Shown here in pieces: positions 1-7,328 of a stretch of 9,154 nt of DNA; the stretch's first letter is position 1; the number at the start of each line of letters is the position of its first letter. The notes beneath the pieces are model-generated. The model worked only from the letters and a program-made list of their open reading frames with translations, was not told the DNA's origin and ran no database searches. Source of the stretch: an uncultured Bacteroides sp. (lineage in GTDB: Bacteria > Bacteroidota > Bacteroidia > Bacteroidales > Bacteroidaceae); assembly GCF_905207245.1 (NCBI RefSeq), contig NZ_CAJLKP010000131.1:1-9154 (forward strand), written 5' to 3'. The position numbers and the translations under genes were made by a program.

Positions 1-3
1 GCC

Positions 4-38
4 CCTTGTTCCCTTGTCAACTCGTATCCTTGTCAACT
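4..38. repeat. Short tandem repeat, about 16-bp period
   Basis: The 11-mer CCTTGTCAACT occurs at 12-22 and again at 28-38, with a truncated relative (CCCTTGTT) at 4-10. The spacing between the two full copies is 16 bp. Nothing coding overlaps it. It lies at the window edge, so the array may continue to the left. It may be a slippage-prone spacer after an upstream gene; no function is evident. Confidence 0.5.
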
Positions 39-248
39 GAATTTCCTTCCTTTCTAATACGTTTTATACTAACCGCATCGAAATAGATTCTTCGCCACGA
101 TGCTGTTTGAACTTCTTTCATTGCGATAATAGAAGAAATTCCCCATCTCCCTCCAAATTGGTCGAATGCTGTTGTTTTCTGAAAAGCTGGCGTCATCCGA
201 AGAAAAAAGTTTCACCTACATTTGCACCGAACTTAAATATATAATATC
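39..248. other. Non-coding leader region upstream of the glycosidase gene
   Basis: There is no convincing open reading frame on either strand. The region contains only a weak inverted repeat (GCATCG at 75-80, CGATGC at 98-103), a TTCTTTCATT string at 113-122 that loosely resembles the core of the repeats found at 5380-5580, and the putative -7 box at 217-224. No riboswitch-like structure was recognised. Confidence 0.5.
217..224 (+). promoter_or_regulatory. Putative Bacteroides -7 promoter box (TACATTTG)
   Basis: TACATTTG fits the Bacteroides -7 consensus TAnnTTTG exactly and ends 24 bases before the glycosidase start, which leaves room for a short A/T-rich leader. I could not find a clear TTTG -33 element at the expected spacing, so this rests on one element and position only. 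Confidence 0.4.
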
Positions 249-1313
249 ATGAATATGCGACAATTATTAATCTGCGTATGTGTGGCACTCACCACCGCTA
301 TTTCCGCTTTTGCCCAAGGTAAAGTATGGAGCGAAGAACAAGCCCGTAAATGGGGCGAAGAGAATCCGTGGTACTGCGGTGTGAATTATATTCCTGCCGA
401 CGCCATCAACTACACTGCCATGTGGGATAAAACCTCTTTCTCACCCAAAGTAATAGAGAAAGAGATGAAATTAATGAAAAGCCTCGGCATGAACTGCGCA
501 CGCGTCGTAATGCAATATGCAGTATATGAGGAAGACCCAGCGTACTTCATACGCACCCTCGACCGCTTCCTTAGCATTTGCAACAAATACGGCGTAAAAG
601 TGATGCCCATCTTCTTTGATGACTGTGCTTTCGGTGTCAATACAGACCCCACAGTAGGCAAACAACCCGAGCCACTGGAAGGCTGGTATGCCTGGGCCTG
701 GTCTCCATCACCCGGCTATTCGATGGTCGTGGACGAACGTACCCACGGCAAACTGGAAAAGTACGTAAAAGAAGTCATGATCCGCTTCAAGGACGACCCG
801 CGCATCTTTGTCTGGGATTTATACAACGAACCCACCAATACCACCATGCCCGAAAGAAGCTGGCCCTTGCTCCGCAAAGTATTTACCTGGGCACGTGAGG
901 TAAACCCCATACAGCCCATCACCTCCGGTTTATGGAATGGAAACAAGGAGTTGAACGACTTCCTGACCGCCAACTCGGACATTATCACCTTCCACTGCTA
1001 TGCCTCAAAAGAAGAAACCGGGAAAGTAATGAAAGAACATCTCAAAGCATGCCGTCCCACCATCTGCACGGAATGGATGAACCGCGTGGCGCACTCCACT
1101 ATCCCTGAAATCCTCCCTATGTTTAAGGAAGCGAATGTGGGCAGCATGATATGGGGACTGGTGAACGGAAAGACACAAACCCACCTGTGCTGGGGACACC
1201 GCCCGGAACAGTTGCCCTATACCGGAGCATGGCAACATGATATCTACCAAGGAGACCATACCCCATATTCCGCCCAGGAAATCGAAGTAATCAAAAAAGC
1301 AACAAAACAATAG
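249..1313 (+). CDS. Secreted GH5-like (cellulase-family) glycoside hydrolase
   Basis: This is a 354-residue exported glycosidase with a clan GH-A (beta/alpha)8 barrel of the GH5/cellulase type. Residues 1-22 form a classical signal peptide (hydrophobic core LLICVCVALTTAISAFA, cleavage likely after AFA or AFAQ), so it acts in the periplasm or beyond. The barrel starts at WYCGVNYIP (41-49). The acid/base candidate is E194 in YNEP (192-195) and the nucleophile candidate is E275 in TEW, after the FHCYAS strand (248-253). WxxPSPGYS near 151-158 and IWGL at 301-304 also fit such barrels. The second Met (255) is an equally possible start. The closest relatives I can recall are often labelled cellulase or 1,4-beta-xylanase, but the true substrate is not readable here. 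It is convergent with the HTCS gene and has its own putative promoter, so co-regulation is possible but unproven. Confidence 0.85.
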   Translation: MNMRQLLICVCVALTTAISAFAQGKVWSEEQARKWGEENPWYCGVNYIPADAINYTAMWDKTSFSPKVIEKEMKLMKSLGMNCARVVMQYAVYEEDPAYFIRTLDRFLSICNKYGVKVMPIFFDDCAFGVNTDPTVGKQPEPLEGWYAWAWSPSPGYSMVVDERTHGKLEKYVKEVMIRFKDDPRIFVWDLYNEPTNTTMPERSWPLLRKVFTWAREVNPIQPITSGLWNGNKELNDFLTANSDIITFHCYASKEETGKVMKEHLKACRPTICTEWMNRVAHSTIPEILPMFKEANVGSMIWGLVNGKTQTHLCWGHRPEQLPYTGAWQHDIYQGDHTPYSAQEIEVIKKATKQ

Positions 1314-1347
1314 TATGCAAAACAGTTTTCTTAGTAATGTTTGAAAA

Positions 1348-1387
1348 ATGATTTGGTACATAAATAATAATTTATGTACCAAATCAT
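1348..1387. terminator. Bidirectional terminator hairpin, perfect 18-bp stem
   Basis: Bases 1348-1365 pair perfectly with 1370-1387 around a 4-base loop (AATA). On the minus strand the stem is followed by TTTTTC, a standard U-tract for stopping the HTCS transcript. On the plus strand it is followed by the weaker CATTGTTT, which could stop the glycosidase transcript. The HTCS stop codon (complement of 1387-1389) shares a base with the stem, so the terminator begins at the very end of the coding region. Confidence 0.85.
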
Positions 1388-4300
1388 CATTGTTTCACAT
1401 GGCTCTTGGCAAAGTCCTTCGGAAGCACTCCGAACTGCTTCTGGAAACTCTTTGAGAAATACGACAGCGAGCGTATTCCCACTATCATACAGATTTCATT
1501 AATACGATATTCCCCTTCCAGCAACAACTCTGCAGCCTTCTTCAACCGAATAATGCGGATGAAATCACCCGGAGTCATTTCCGTAATCACCTTTATTTTG
1601 CGGTGCAGACTGGTGCGGCTCATATTCACTTCCCGTGCCAGGTCATCAATGTTGAACGTATCATCATCCAGATTCTGCCTGATAACTTCCGTCAGTTTAT
1701 TCAAAAAATCTTCATCCGCCTTATTTTGCGCCATACTATTAGTAGCAATATAAGGACTATTGGCAAAGTTCTGCCGGAGCTTCATACGACTTTCCAGCAG
1801 GTTCTTAATCTGAACCAGCAAATGGGGCATGGCAAACGGTTTCTCTATATAAGCATCCGCCCCGCTATTCAGTCCTTCTATCTTGTTATTCAGCGTTGTC
1901 TTGGCCGTCAGCAAGATAATCGGAATATGGCAGGTCTCAAGGTTCGATTTTATCTCATTACACAACTCAAGACCATCCTTCAACGGCATCATGATGTCCG
2001 AGATGATGAGATTCACAATCTGGTCTTTCAGTATCTCCATAGCCTCCACCCCGTTATTGGCAGTGAGTACCTTGTAATACTTGCTCAACTGTACGGAAAG
2101 GAACGACTGCAACTCCTCGTTATCTTCCACCACCAGCACAACATCCTTAGCCGAGAATGAATCCTCAAGCATTACTGTCGATACATTGCTTTCTTCAGCT
2201 ATGGGTTCCTCAATCAAAGCATCGTCTTCAGCCTGCCTCGCATCGGCTGATGCATTGGTAGGTATTTCCACTACAAAAGACGTATCTTCAGCCTCCTCGT
2301 CCAGATATAGCTTCCCGTTATGCAACTGCACCAGCGAAGAAGCCAGCGTAAGTCCGATTCCCGAACCCGGTTGCGTAGGATGAGCCCCTTTCAACTGGAA
2401 GAAAGCCTCAAAGATACGTTCGCGCATATCCTGCGGAATGGGCGTACCGTCATTCTTCACCGTAATCCGGAAATAACGTGAATCTTCACTCACCGAAAGT
2501 ATAGCTTTGATATACGTAGCCGAATACTTCACGGCATTATTAAAGAGGTTACTGCACACCTTGGTTATCGCCTCTTCATCCACCAATGCCATGACGGCAG
2601 GATCAGGAATTTCCAGTATCATCTCCAGCTTCTTCCGCTTGCCTGTGGGCACAAAGCGGTTGAAGGTATTAGCCACCAGCACATTGATGTTACGCACCTT
2701 CAATGACAACGTAAAGGCTTTGGACTCTATCTTGCGGAAATCGAGCAACTGGTTCACCAGCACTAACAACCGGTCCGTATTCCTCTCCATCGTTATCAGG
2801 TTCTCCTTCGTCTCATGCTCGTCCGGATTAGAAGTTAAGATATAGTCCAGTGGAGCCTTGATAAGCGTAATCGGAGTACGTATCTCATGCGCCACATTGG
2901 TGAAGAAGTCTATCTTGGCTTTATAAATCTCTTCCTTCTTCTCCTGTTCCTGATGGGCCATTTTTTCTTCCACCTGCCTCTTCTTCTTCAATACATACAG
3001 GCGGATGGCAAAAAAGGAAATACCCATAATCAGAATGGTATACAGCGCATAAGCCCAGGATGTTCGCCACAGTGGAGGGATGATGCTGATGCTGACGGTC
3101 GTATTCGTATCACTCCAGTCACGTCCATCCTTCGAGTACTTGATATGGAATATATAATCACCGGGTGGTATGCTGTTATAAGATATCCTGAATGCATTGT
3201 CTACATAGCTCCACTTCTTGTCAATTCCTTCCAGCATGTAGGCATACTTTCCATTTCCTTCGGTAGAGTAATTCAGAGCCGAGAAACTGAAACTAAATGT
3301 AGTTTGGTCATAGTTCAGGTTGATGCTGTTGGCGTAAGGAATTGCCTTATCCAGTATCTTATTAGTAGCCTCTCCCTTCACCTCCTGATTGAAGATATAG
3401 AACCCCGTCAACACCACAGAATACCTATTTTCATTAGGGTGGAAATTCCTGGGGTTGAAGGCTACAAATCCGTCTATACTCCCGAAATAAAGAGTTCCGT
3501 CTTCCGTCTTGATACCGGAATTATAGTTAAACTGCTTACTCCGCAATCCGTTGGGAAGATTGTACAGCGCCTCTACACTCATCGTTTCAGGATTAAAGTT
3601 TACCAAGCCGTTGCTGGTGCTCAACCAGAAGCGTTGATTATCATCTTCCAATATCTTATAAACCACATTACTGGGAAGACCCTGTTTGGTGGTGATGCGC
3701 GTAAAAGTACCGTCGTTCTCATTATAGCGGCAGAAACCGTTGTCCTCGGAAGCAAACCACAAACGTTGCTTGCTGTCCTGGAAGACACAGGTGATACGAT
3801 CATAGCAAAGGCTGTTCGGGTTCCCCACATCATAACGGAAGCGTTTTATCTCCTTCGTATCCGGATTATACCTGATGACTCCGATATTGTATGTCGTGAA
3901 CCAGATGCAACCATTCACATCCTCCAGTATGTCGCTGATAAACGTGCCACTCATAGGCTCGAACTTCCTGAAACCGTCTATCTCGGGAACGTATGTATAG
4001 AGCTCAGTAGTGGAGCTCACCCAGGTTGTATTCCGGCTGTCGGTATAGATGGCAAAGATATCGTTATTGAGTATGGAATTGAGCATTCCGTCCTTTTCGT
4101 AATGCCTGCAACGGTTGGTTTTCAGGTCGAGCACATCCACTCCTTTGGTAAATGTGCCAATCCATAGCTTGTCTCCCGCCAGATTCAGGCACTGAATATT
4201 ACTGAAAGAGATATTCACCGGTTGGGTTCTCTCGGAGATATGGGTAAAGAGGCCGGTATGCGTATCATAATAATTCAGTCCGTTATCTTCAGTAGCAATC

Positions 4301-5379
4301 CATAGGTTTCCTTTCTTGTCGCTCACAAATTCCCTTACTCTGTATCCACTGATGGAATTCTTATAAGCTATGGGATAGAAGTTCTCAAAATAGGAATATT
4401 GTTTAGGGATATAATCCACACCACCAAAGTAACTCCCTATCCAGATTCCACCCTCCTTATCCTTACAGATGGCATAGATGGCATTATTGGAAATAGATAA
4501 GTCGTTGTAGTCTTCATGGATGATGTGTTGCGTCGTGCCATTCTTCAACACATAAATTCCACTTTCGGCGCCAATCCAATATTCATCTTTTGAAATCTCT
4601 GCGATATGGCGCACATACACGTCGGAGTTCAGCGATTCATCAATCAGCAGTTTTTCCTGTTCGCCGGTTTCCTTATCAATGAGGAACAGCCCTTTATCCC
4701 TGGTTCCAAACAGGATATATTTATCCTTATATCCGCAGATAACGGTAGGGAGATTATTGTTATGAGTCAGATAGGTCGTTTTATCAGCCTCTATATCATA
4801 CTTAATGACTCCTATATTAGGAAAACCAAGATAAGCCACTCCGTCATCATCCACAAACAACGCCCAGGGAGAGTAATCCGTATAAGGAGCAAACTTCTCC
4901 CTCAAATTATATAGTTTGTCCTCCGTCGGCTTGTAAAGAAACAATCCTTCGCCCGAAAGTATCCAGACTCTATCCGCCTTATCTATAAAAATCTTATTGA
5001 TATAACCTTCCACTTTCTCATTCTTATCCGTCTGTTTATTGAAGTTTGAGAAAGTTTCTGTGAAAGGATTGTAGAGGGAGACTCCTTTATCAGTGGCAAT
5101 CCATAGTGTCTTTTCCCTGTCCTCGGTAATGCAGTATATCATACTGTTCCGGAGCTCTGTGACCGAGTCGCCACGCTGGTAAATCTTGAAGTCATGCCCG
5201 TCGAACCTGTTCAAACCATTCTTGGTTCCTATCCACATAAAACCCTTACTATCCTGGAACAAGCTCATCACCGTATTATGCGACAAGCCCGAATTATTAT
5301 TATAATGCTTAATCTGTTGTGACCAAAGCCCCCCGGAACAGAATAAGTAGAAGAACAGCATTAGTATTACTTTTCTCAT
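1387..5379 (-). CDS. Hybrid two-component system (HTCS) sensor/regulator
   Basis: This is a one-protein signalling system that senses a ligand outside the inner membrane and binds DNA inside. In the 1330-residue product, residues 1-19 are a signal peptide. About 30-645 hold some 14 Reg_prop-type blades with repeated WIG/WIA/WFA strands, enough for two seven-bladed propellers, followed by a Y_Y_Y domain (about 690-768) and a membrane segment (774-796). The histidine kinase has phospho-acceptor H831 in NVAHEIRTP, N-box N948, D977-x-G and GSGIGL (1005-1010). The receiver has E1085/D1086, phospho-acceptor D1128, T1158 and K1180. An AraC-type helix-turn-helix fills about 1236-1325. All key residues are intact. 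An in-frame Met 19 codons upstream (5436) was rejected: translation from 5379 begins directly at the signal peptide, and a -7 box lies at 5415-5422, between the two. It is divergent from the methyltransferase operon, which it probably controls. Confidence 0.95.
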   Translation of the reverse strand: MRKVILMLFFYLFCSGGLWSQQIKHYNNNSGLSHNTVMSLFQDSKGFMWIGTKNGLNRFDGHDFKIYQRGDSVTELRNSMIYCITEDREKTLWIATDKGVSLYNPFTETFSNFNKQTDKNEKVEGYINKIFIDKADRVWILSGEGLFLYKPTEDKLYNLREKFAPYTDYSPWALFVDDDGVAYLGFPNIGVIKYDIEADKTTYLTHNNNLPTVICGYKDKYILFGTRDKGLFLIDKETGEQEKLLIDESLNSDVYVRHIAEISKDEYWIGAESGIYVLKNGTTQHIIHEDYNDLSISNNAIYAICKDKEGGIWIGSYFGGVDYIPKQYSYFENFYPIAYKNSISGYRVREFVSDKKGNLWIATEDNGLNYYDTHTGLFTHISERTQPVNISFSNIQCLNLAGDKLWIGTFTKGVDVLDLKTNRCRHYEKDGMLNSILNNDIFAIYTDSRNTTWVSSTTELYTYVPEIDGFRKFEPMSGTFISDILEDVNGCIWFTTYNIGVIRYNPDTKEIKRFRYDVGNPNSLCYDRITCVFQDSKQRLWFASEDNGFCRYNENDGTFTRITTKQGLPSNVVYKILEDDNQRFWLSTSNGLVNFNPETMSVEALYNLPNGLRSKQFNYNSGIKTEDGTLYFGSIDGFVAFNPRNFHPNENRYSVVLTGFYIFNQEVKGEATNKILDKAIPYANSINLNYDQTTFSFSFSALNYSTEGNGKYAYMLEGIDKKWSYVDNAFRISYNSIPPGDYIFHIKYSKDGRDWSDTNTTVSISIIPPLWRTSWAYALYTILIMGISFFAIRLYVLKKKRQVEEKMAHQEQEKKEEIYKAKIDFFTNVAHEIRTPITLIKAPLDYILTSNPDEHETKENLITMERNTDRLLVLVNQLLDFRKIESKAFTLSLKVRNINVLVANTFNRFVPTGKRKKLEMILEIPDPAVMALVDEEAITKVCSNLFNNAVKYSATYIKAILSVSEDSRYFRITVKNDGTPIPQDMRERIFEAFFQLKGAHPTQPGSGIGLTLASSLVQLHNGKLYLDEEAEDTSFVVEIPTNASADARQAEDDALIEEPIAEESNVSTVMLEDSFSAKDVVLVVEDNEELQSFLSVQLSKYYKVLTANNGVEAMEILKDQIVNLIISDIMMPLKDGLELCNEIKSNLETCHIPIILLTAKTTLNNKIEGLNSGADAYIEKPFAMPHLLVQIKNLLESRMKLRQNFANSPYIATNSMAQNKADEDFLNKLTEVIRQNLDDDTFNIDDLAREVNMSRTSLHRKIKVITEMTPGDFIRIIRLKKAAELLLEGEYRINEICMIVGIRSLSYFSKSFQKQFGVLPKDFAKSHVKQ

Positions 5380-5380
5380 A

Positions 5381-5397
5381 AGAATATGTTTTTCATT
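5381..5397. repeat. Third copy of the operator-like element, next to the HTCS start
   Basis: This 17-base element (AGAATA-TGT-TTTTCATT) matches 5506-5524 (AGAATA-G-TGT-C-TTTTCATT) except for two single-base gaps, in the same orientation. It lies between the putative HTCS -7 box and the HTCS start codon, where a bound protein could block transcription or early elongation. It is A/T rich, so chance similarity is possible. Confidence 0.35.
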
Positions 5398-5414
5398 AGC
5401 GCAAACAATCGGCA

Positions 5415-5422
5415 CAAATTTA
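5415..5422 (-). promoter_or_regulatory. Putative -7 box for the HTCS gene (TAAATTTG)
   Basis: Read on the minus strand the bases are TAAATTTG, an exact TAnnTTTG match, about 35 bases before the HTCS start chosen at 5379. This supports the shorter start, because the upstream Met at 5436 would lie in front of the promoter. No convincing -33 TTTG was found at ideal spacing. Confidence 0.45.
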
Positions 5423-5496
5423 TGAATTAAAATCATTTCCCCTATAAACCAAGGTCAGAATAAAGATTGAAAGGGGTATTCTGGCAAAAAAACACT

Positions 5497-5576
5497 AAAA
5501 ATGACAGAATAGTGTCTTTTCATTCTCACCCCACCCCCAATAGGAATGTGCAGAATGAATGAAAAGTGTCATTTTT
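5497..5576. promoter_or_regulatory. Interrupted 20-bp inverted repeat, candidate HTCS operator
   Basis: The right arm (5557-5576) is GAATGAAAAG followed directly by TGTCATTTTT. The left arm holds the exact reverse complements of both halves: AAAAATGACA at 5497-5506 and CTTTTCATTC at 5516-5525, separated by a 9-base insert (gaatagtgt). Twenty of twenty arm bases therefore pair once the insert is removed, with 31 bases between the arms. The element is non-coding, lies between the divergent promoters and ends 37 bases before the putative -7 box of the methyltransferase operon, a normal place for an activator site. No terminator-like U-tract in a useful position and no downstream partner argue against a terminator. 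The identity of the binding protein is inferred from position only. Confidence 0.6.
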
Positions 5577-5613
5577 TGGTTTTGTATTGCCAAGGCTTTG
5601 GGCTAATCTTCAG

Positions 5614-5621
5614 TATGTTTG
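5614..5621 (+). promoter_or_regulatory. Putative -7 box for the methyltransferase operon (TATGTTTG)
   Basis: TATGTTTG fits TAnnTTTG and lies 44 bases before the first operon start. Candidate -33 triplets or tetramers (TTG at 5587-5589, TTTG at 5597-5600) are off the ideal spacing, which would suit a promoter that depends on an activator. The leader also contains a start-stop ATGTAA at 5659-5664 just before the true start. Confidence 0.4.
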
Positions 5622-5665
5622 CAATCGGCAGAGTTAGATTTGTTAATCACTAAATTTTATGTAAT

Positions 5666-6685
5666 ATGCAAAACAGTAAAACAAAACGGGAAGTCATAAA
5701 AATGATACTGGACGGTCAAAAACCTCCTTATGTGCCCTGGTCTTTTAAATTCACGCAAGAGCCCAAAGAACAATTGCAAAAATATTATGGTGTAGAAGAC
5801 CTGGATGTGGTGTTGGGCAACCACGTTCTTCAATTAGGCAGCGACATCGGTTTCTTTGAACATCTCGGCGGTGATCTCTATCAAGATGTCTTCAAGGTAG
5901 TGTGGGACAGAAGCATCGACAAAGACATCGGCGATGTAAAGAGTATCGTGCTGCCCGAACCTACTTTAGAAGGATACACCTTCCCTAATCCGCTGGACCC
6001 TCGCTTCTTTGCGAACATAGAGTCTGAAATAGCCGCCAAGCCGGACATGTTCCGCTGCTTCCAGATTGGTTTCTCCCTCTACGAACGCGCATGGACCATG
6101 CGTGGCATGGAGAATCTGTTGATGGATTTCATCATCAACCCCGAATTCGTACACCAGCTATTAGATGCCATCTGCGACTACAACCTGGCCCAAGTGGACA
6201 AAGCACTGGAATATGACATTGATGCCGTATACTTCGGCGACGACTGGGGACAGCAAAAAGGTCTCATCATGGGATACGACATCTGGAAAGAATTCATATA
6301 TCCCCGCCTCAAACGTATGTACGGCCACGTGCGTGCCGCCGGAAAATATGTAATGATACATAGCTGCGGTGACGTGGACGAACTCTTCGACGACCTGGTA
6401 GACATAGGCCTGAACTCCTTCAACCCCTTCCAGCCGGAAGTAATGGATGTATATGACATCCTGCCCCGCTATCGCGGCCGCCTGGCATTCCATGGAGGTC
6501 TGTCCATGCAGAAGATACTTCCCTTCGGAACACGCGAAGAAGTAGTTGCCGAATCGGAACGCCTGCTCGAACTGGGCAAAGAGGGCGGATATATCTTCTC
6601 TCCCTCCCACTCGGTAGAGGGCGACACTCCGTTTGAGAATATATTAGCATTTATAGAAGTTGCACAGAAACAATTAAAACAATAA
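5666..6685 (+). CDS. URO-D-fold methyltransferase, probable substrate:corrinoid methyltransferase (MT1)
   Basis: This 339-residue cytoplasmic protein belongs to the uroporphyrinogen decarboxylase-like family, whose non-haem members are zinc-dependent corrinoid methyltransferases. It has no signal peptide and lacks the porphyrin-enzyme N-terminal WxMRQAGR motif; the equivalent region reads PYVPWSFKFT (21-30). Barrel landmarks are YFGDDWG (189-195), MIHSCGD (230-236), FNPFQPE (252-258) and SPSHSVEGDTP (312-322). H232 and C234 give the HxC part of the zinc motif, but the third position, Cys in MtaA/MtbA, appears to be H315. It is first in an operon with a corrinoid protein 4 bp downstream, so the likely role is moving a methyl group from an unknown donor to that corrinoid. 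A true haem-pathway decarboxylase is unlikely from both motifs and context. The start at 5666 is the only reasonable one. Confidence 0.85.
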   Translation: MQNSKTKREVIKMILDGQKPPYVPWSFKFTQEPKEQLQKYYGVEDLDVVLGNHVLQLGSDIGFFEHLGGDLYQDVFKVVWDRSIDKDIGDVKSIVLPEPTLEGYTFPNPLDPRFFANIESEIAAKPDMFRCFQIGFSLYERAWTMRGMENLLMDFIINPEFVHQLLDAICDYNLAQVDKALEYDIDAVYFGDDWGQQKGLIMGYDIWKEFIYPRLKRMYGHVRAAGKYVMIHSCGDVDELFDDLVDIGLNSFNPFQPEVMDVYDILPRYRGRLAFHGGLSMQKILPFGTREEVVAESERLLELGKEGGYIFSPSHSVEGDTPFENILAFIEVAQKQLKQ

Positions 6686-6689
6686 TACC

Positions 6690-7328
6690 ATGAACGATTT
6701 AACGAATTTGAAAGAGGCCATTGTTGCCGGAAAACTGGAAGATGCCAAAGCCATCGTCAACGGAGCTATTGAAATAGGAATGGATGCCCAGGATATCATC
6801 AACAACTACCTGATAAAAGGAATGGAAGAGATAGGAAAACGTTTTGAAGAAGGAAAAGCGTTTGTACCCAACCTGTTGCTGGCCGCACGTGCCATGAAAG
6901 GATGTCTTGAAATCCTGAAACCGAGACTGAAGGATGCATCGGGAGCTTCATTGGGCACACTGGTTATCGGAACCGTGAAAGGCGACCTGCACGACATCGG
7001 CAAGAACCTGGTGGCTTCCATGCTGGAAGGATGTGGTTTCGAAGTTATTAACCTGGGGGTAGATATCTCCGGTCAGCAGTTTGTAGAAGCGGTCAGGAAG
7101 TACAATCCGCAAATCGTATGCCTGTCGGCCTTGCTCACCACAACGATGAGCTACATGAAAGAGGTAATCGATACACTGGATAGCGAAGGCTTGCGCCAAA
7201 ACGTGAAAGTATTGGTAGGCGGAGCCCCCGTAAGCGAGGAGTTCGCCATGCAAATCGGAGCCGACGGATACAGCTCCAATGCCAATGGCGCAGTGGTATT
7301 AGTAAAAAGGGTATTAGGAAGATGTTAA
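6690..7328 (+). CDS. Methyltransferase corrinoid protein (cobalamin-binding, MtaC/MtbC type)
   Basis: This 212-residue protein is the methyl carrier of the system. Residues 1-85 form the helical cap domain that shields the methyl-cobalt bond (KGMEEIGKRFEEGKAFVPNLLLAARAM pattern in two parts, 43-69). Residues about 88-210 form the Rossmann-like B12-binding domain with the base-off/His-on signature D99-x-H101-x-x-G104, where H101 is the lower cobalt ligand, then S146-x-L and GG at 177-178. Length and architecture are normal for one-domain corrinoid carriers of methanol, methylamine and methoxy-compound systems and for the central part of MetH. Its start follows the MT1 stop by 4 bp and its end overlaps the next gene by 7 bp, so translational coupling is likely. 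Both methyltransferases of the operon presumably share this single carrier. Confidence 0.93.
   Translation: MNDLTNLKEAIVAGKLEDAKAIVNGAIEIGMDAQDIINNYLIKGMEEIGKRFEEGKAFVPNLLLAARAMKGCLEILKPRLKDASGASLGTLVIGTVKGDLHDIGKNLVASMLEGCGFEVINLGVDISGQQFVEAVRKYNPQIVCLSALLTTTMSYMKEVIDTLDSEGLRQNVKVLVGGAPVSEEFAMQIGADGYSSNANGAVVLVKRVLGRC

Noticed and set aside
75..103. Inverted repeat GCATCG / CGATGC in the left intergenic region
   Set aside because: The arms are only 6 bases with a 17-base gap and no U-tract; this is expected by chance.
669..678. GAGCCACTGG, similar to part of a cobalamin riboswitch B12 box
   Set aside because: It lies inside the glycosidase coding region, with no surrounding riboswitch structure. 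No B12-box-like sequence was found upstream of the corrinoid operon either.
1314..1326. TATGCAAAACAGT shared by the region after the glycosidase gene and the start of MT1 (5665-5677)
   Set aside because: A 13-base match between two places in a 9-kb window is roughly what chance gives, and the copies have unrelated contexts.
2887..4167. Long open frame (426 codons) on the plus strand inside the HTCS gene
   Set aside because: It is antisense to a gene whose domains and key residues are all intact, has no recognisable domain, and reflects codon use of the opposite strand.
5380..5436. Upstream start for the HTCS at 5436 (19 extra residues)
   Set aside because: The extra residues would precede a clean signal peptide, and a TAnnTTTG box lies between the two starts.
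6161..6610. Antisense open frames within MT1, the corrinoid protein and MT2 (for example 6161-6610, 6948-7253, 8515-8919)
   Set aside because: All lie opposite well-supported genes, lack recognisable domains and have no start-region signals of their own.
5666..6685. Reading MT1 as the haem-pathway uroporphyrinogen decarboxylase HemE
   Set aside because: The HemE N-terminal WxMRQAGR motif is absent, an HxC zinc motif is present, and the gene is coupled to a corrinoid protein.
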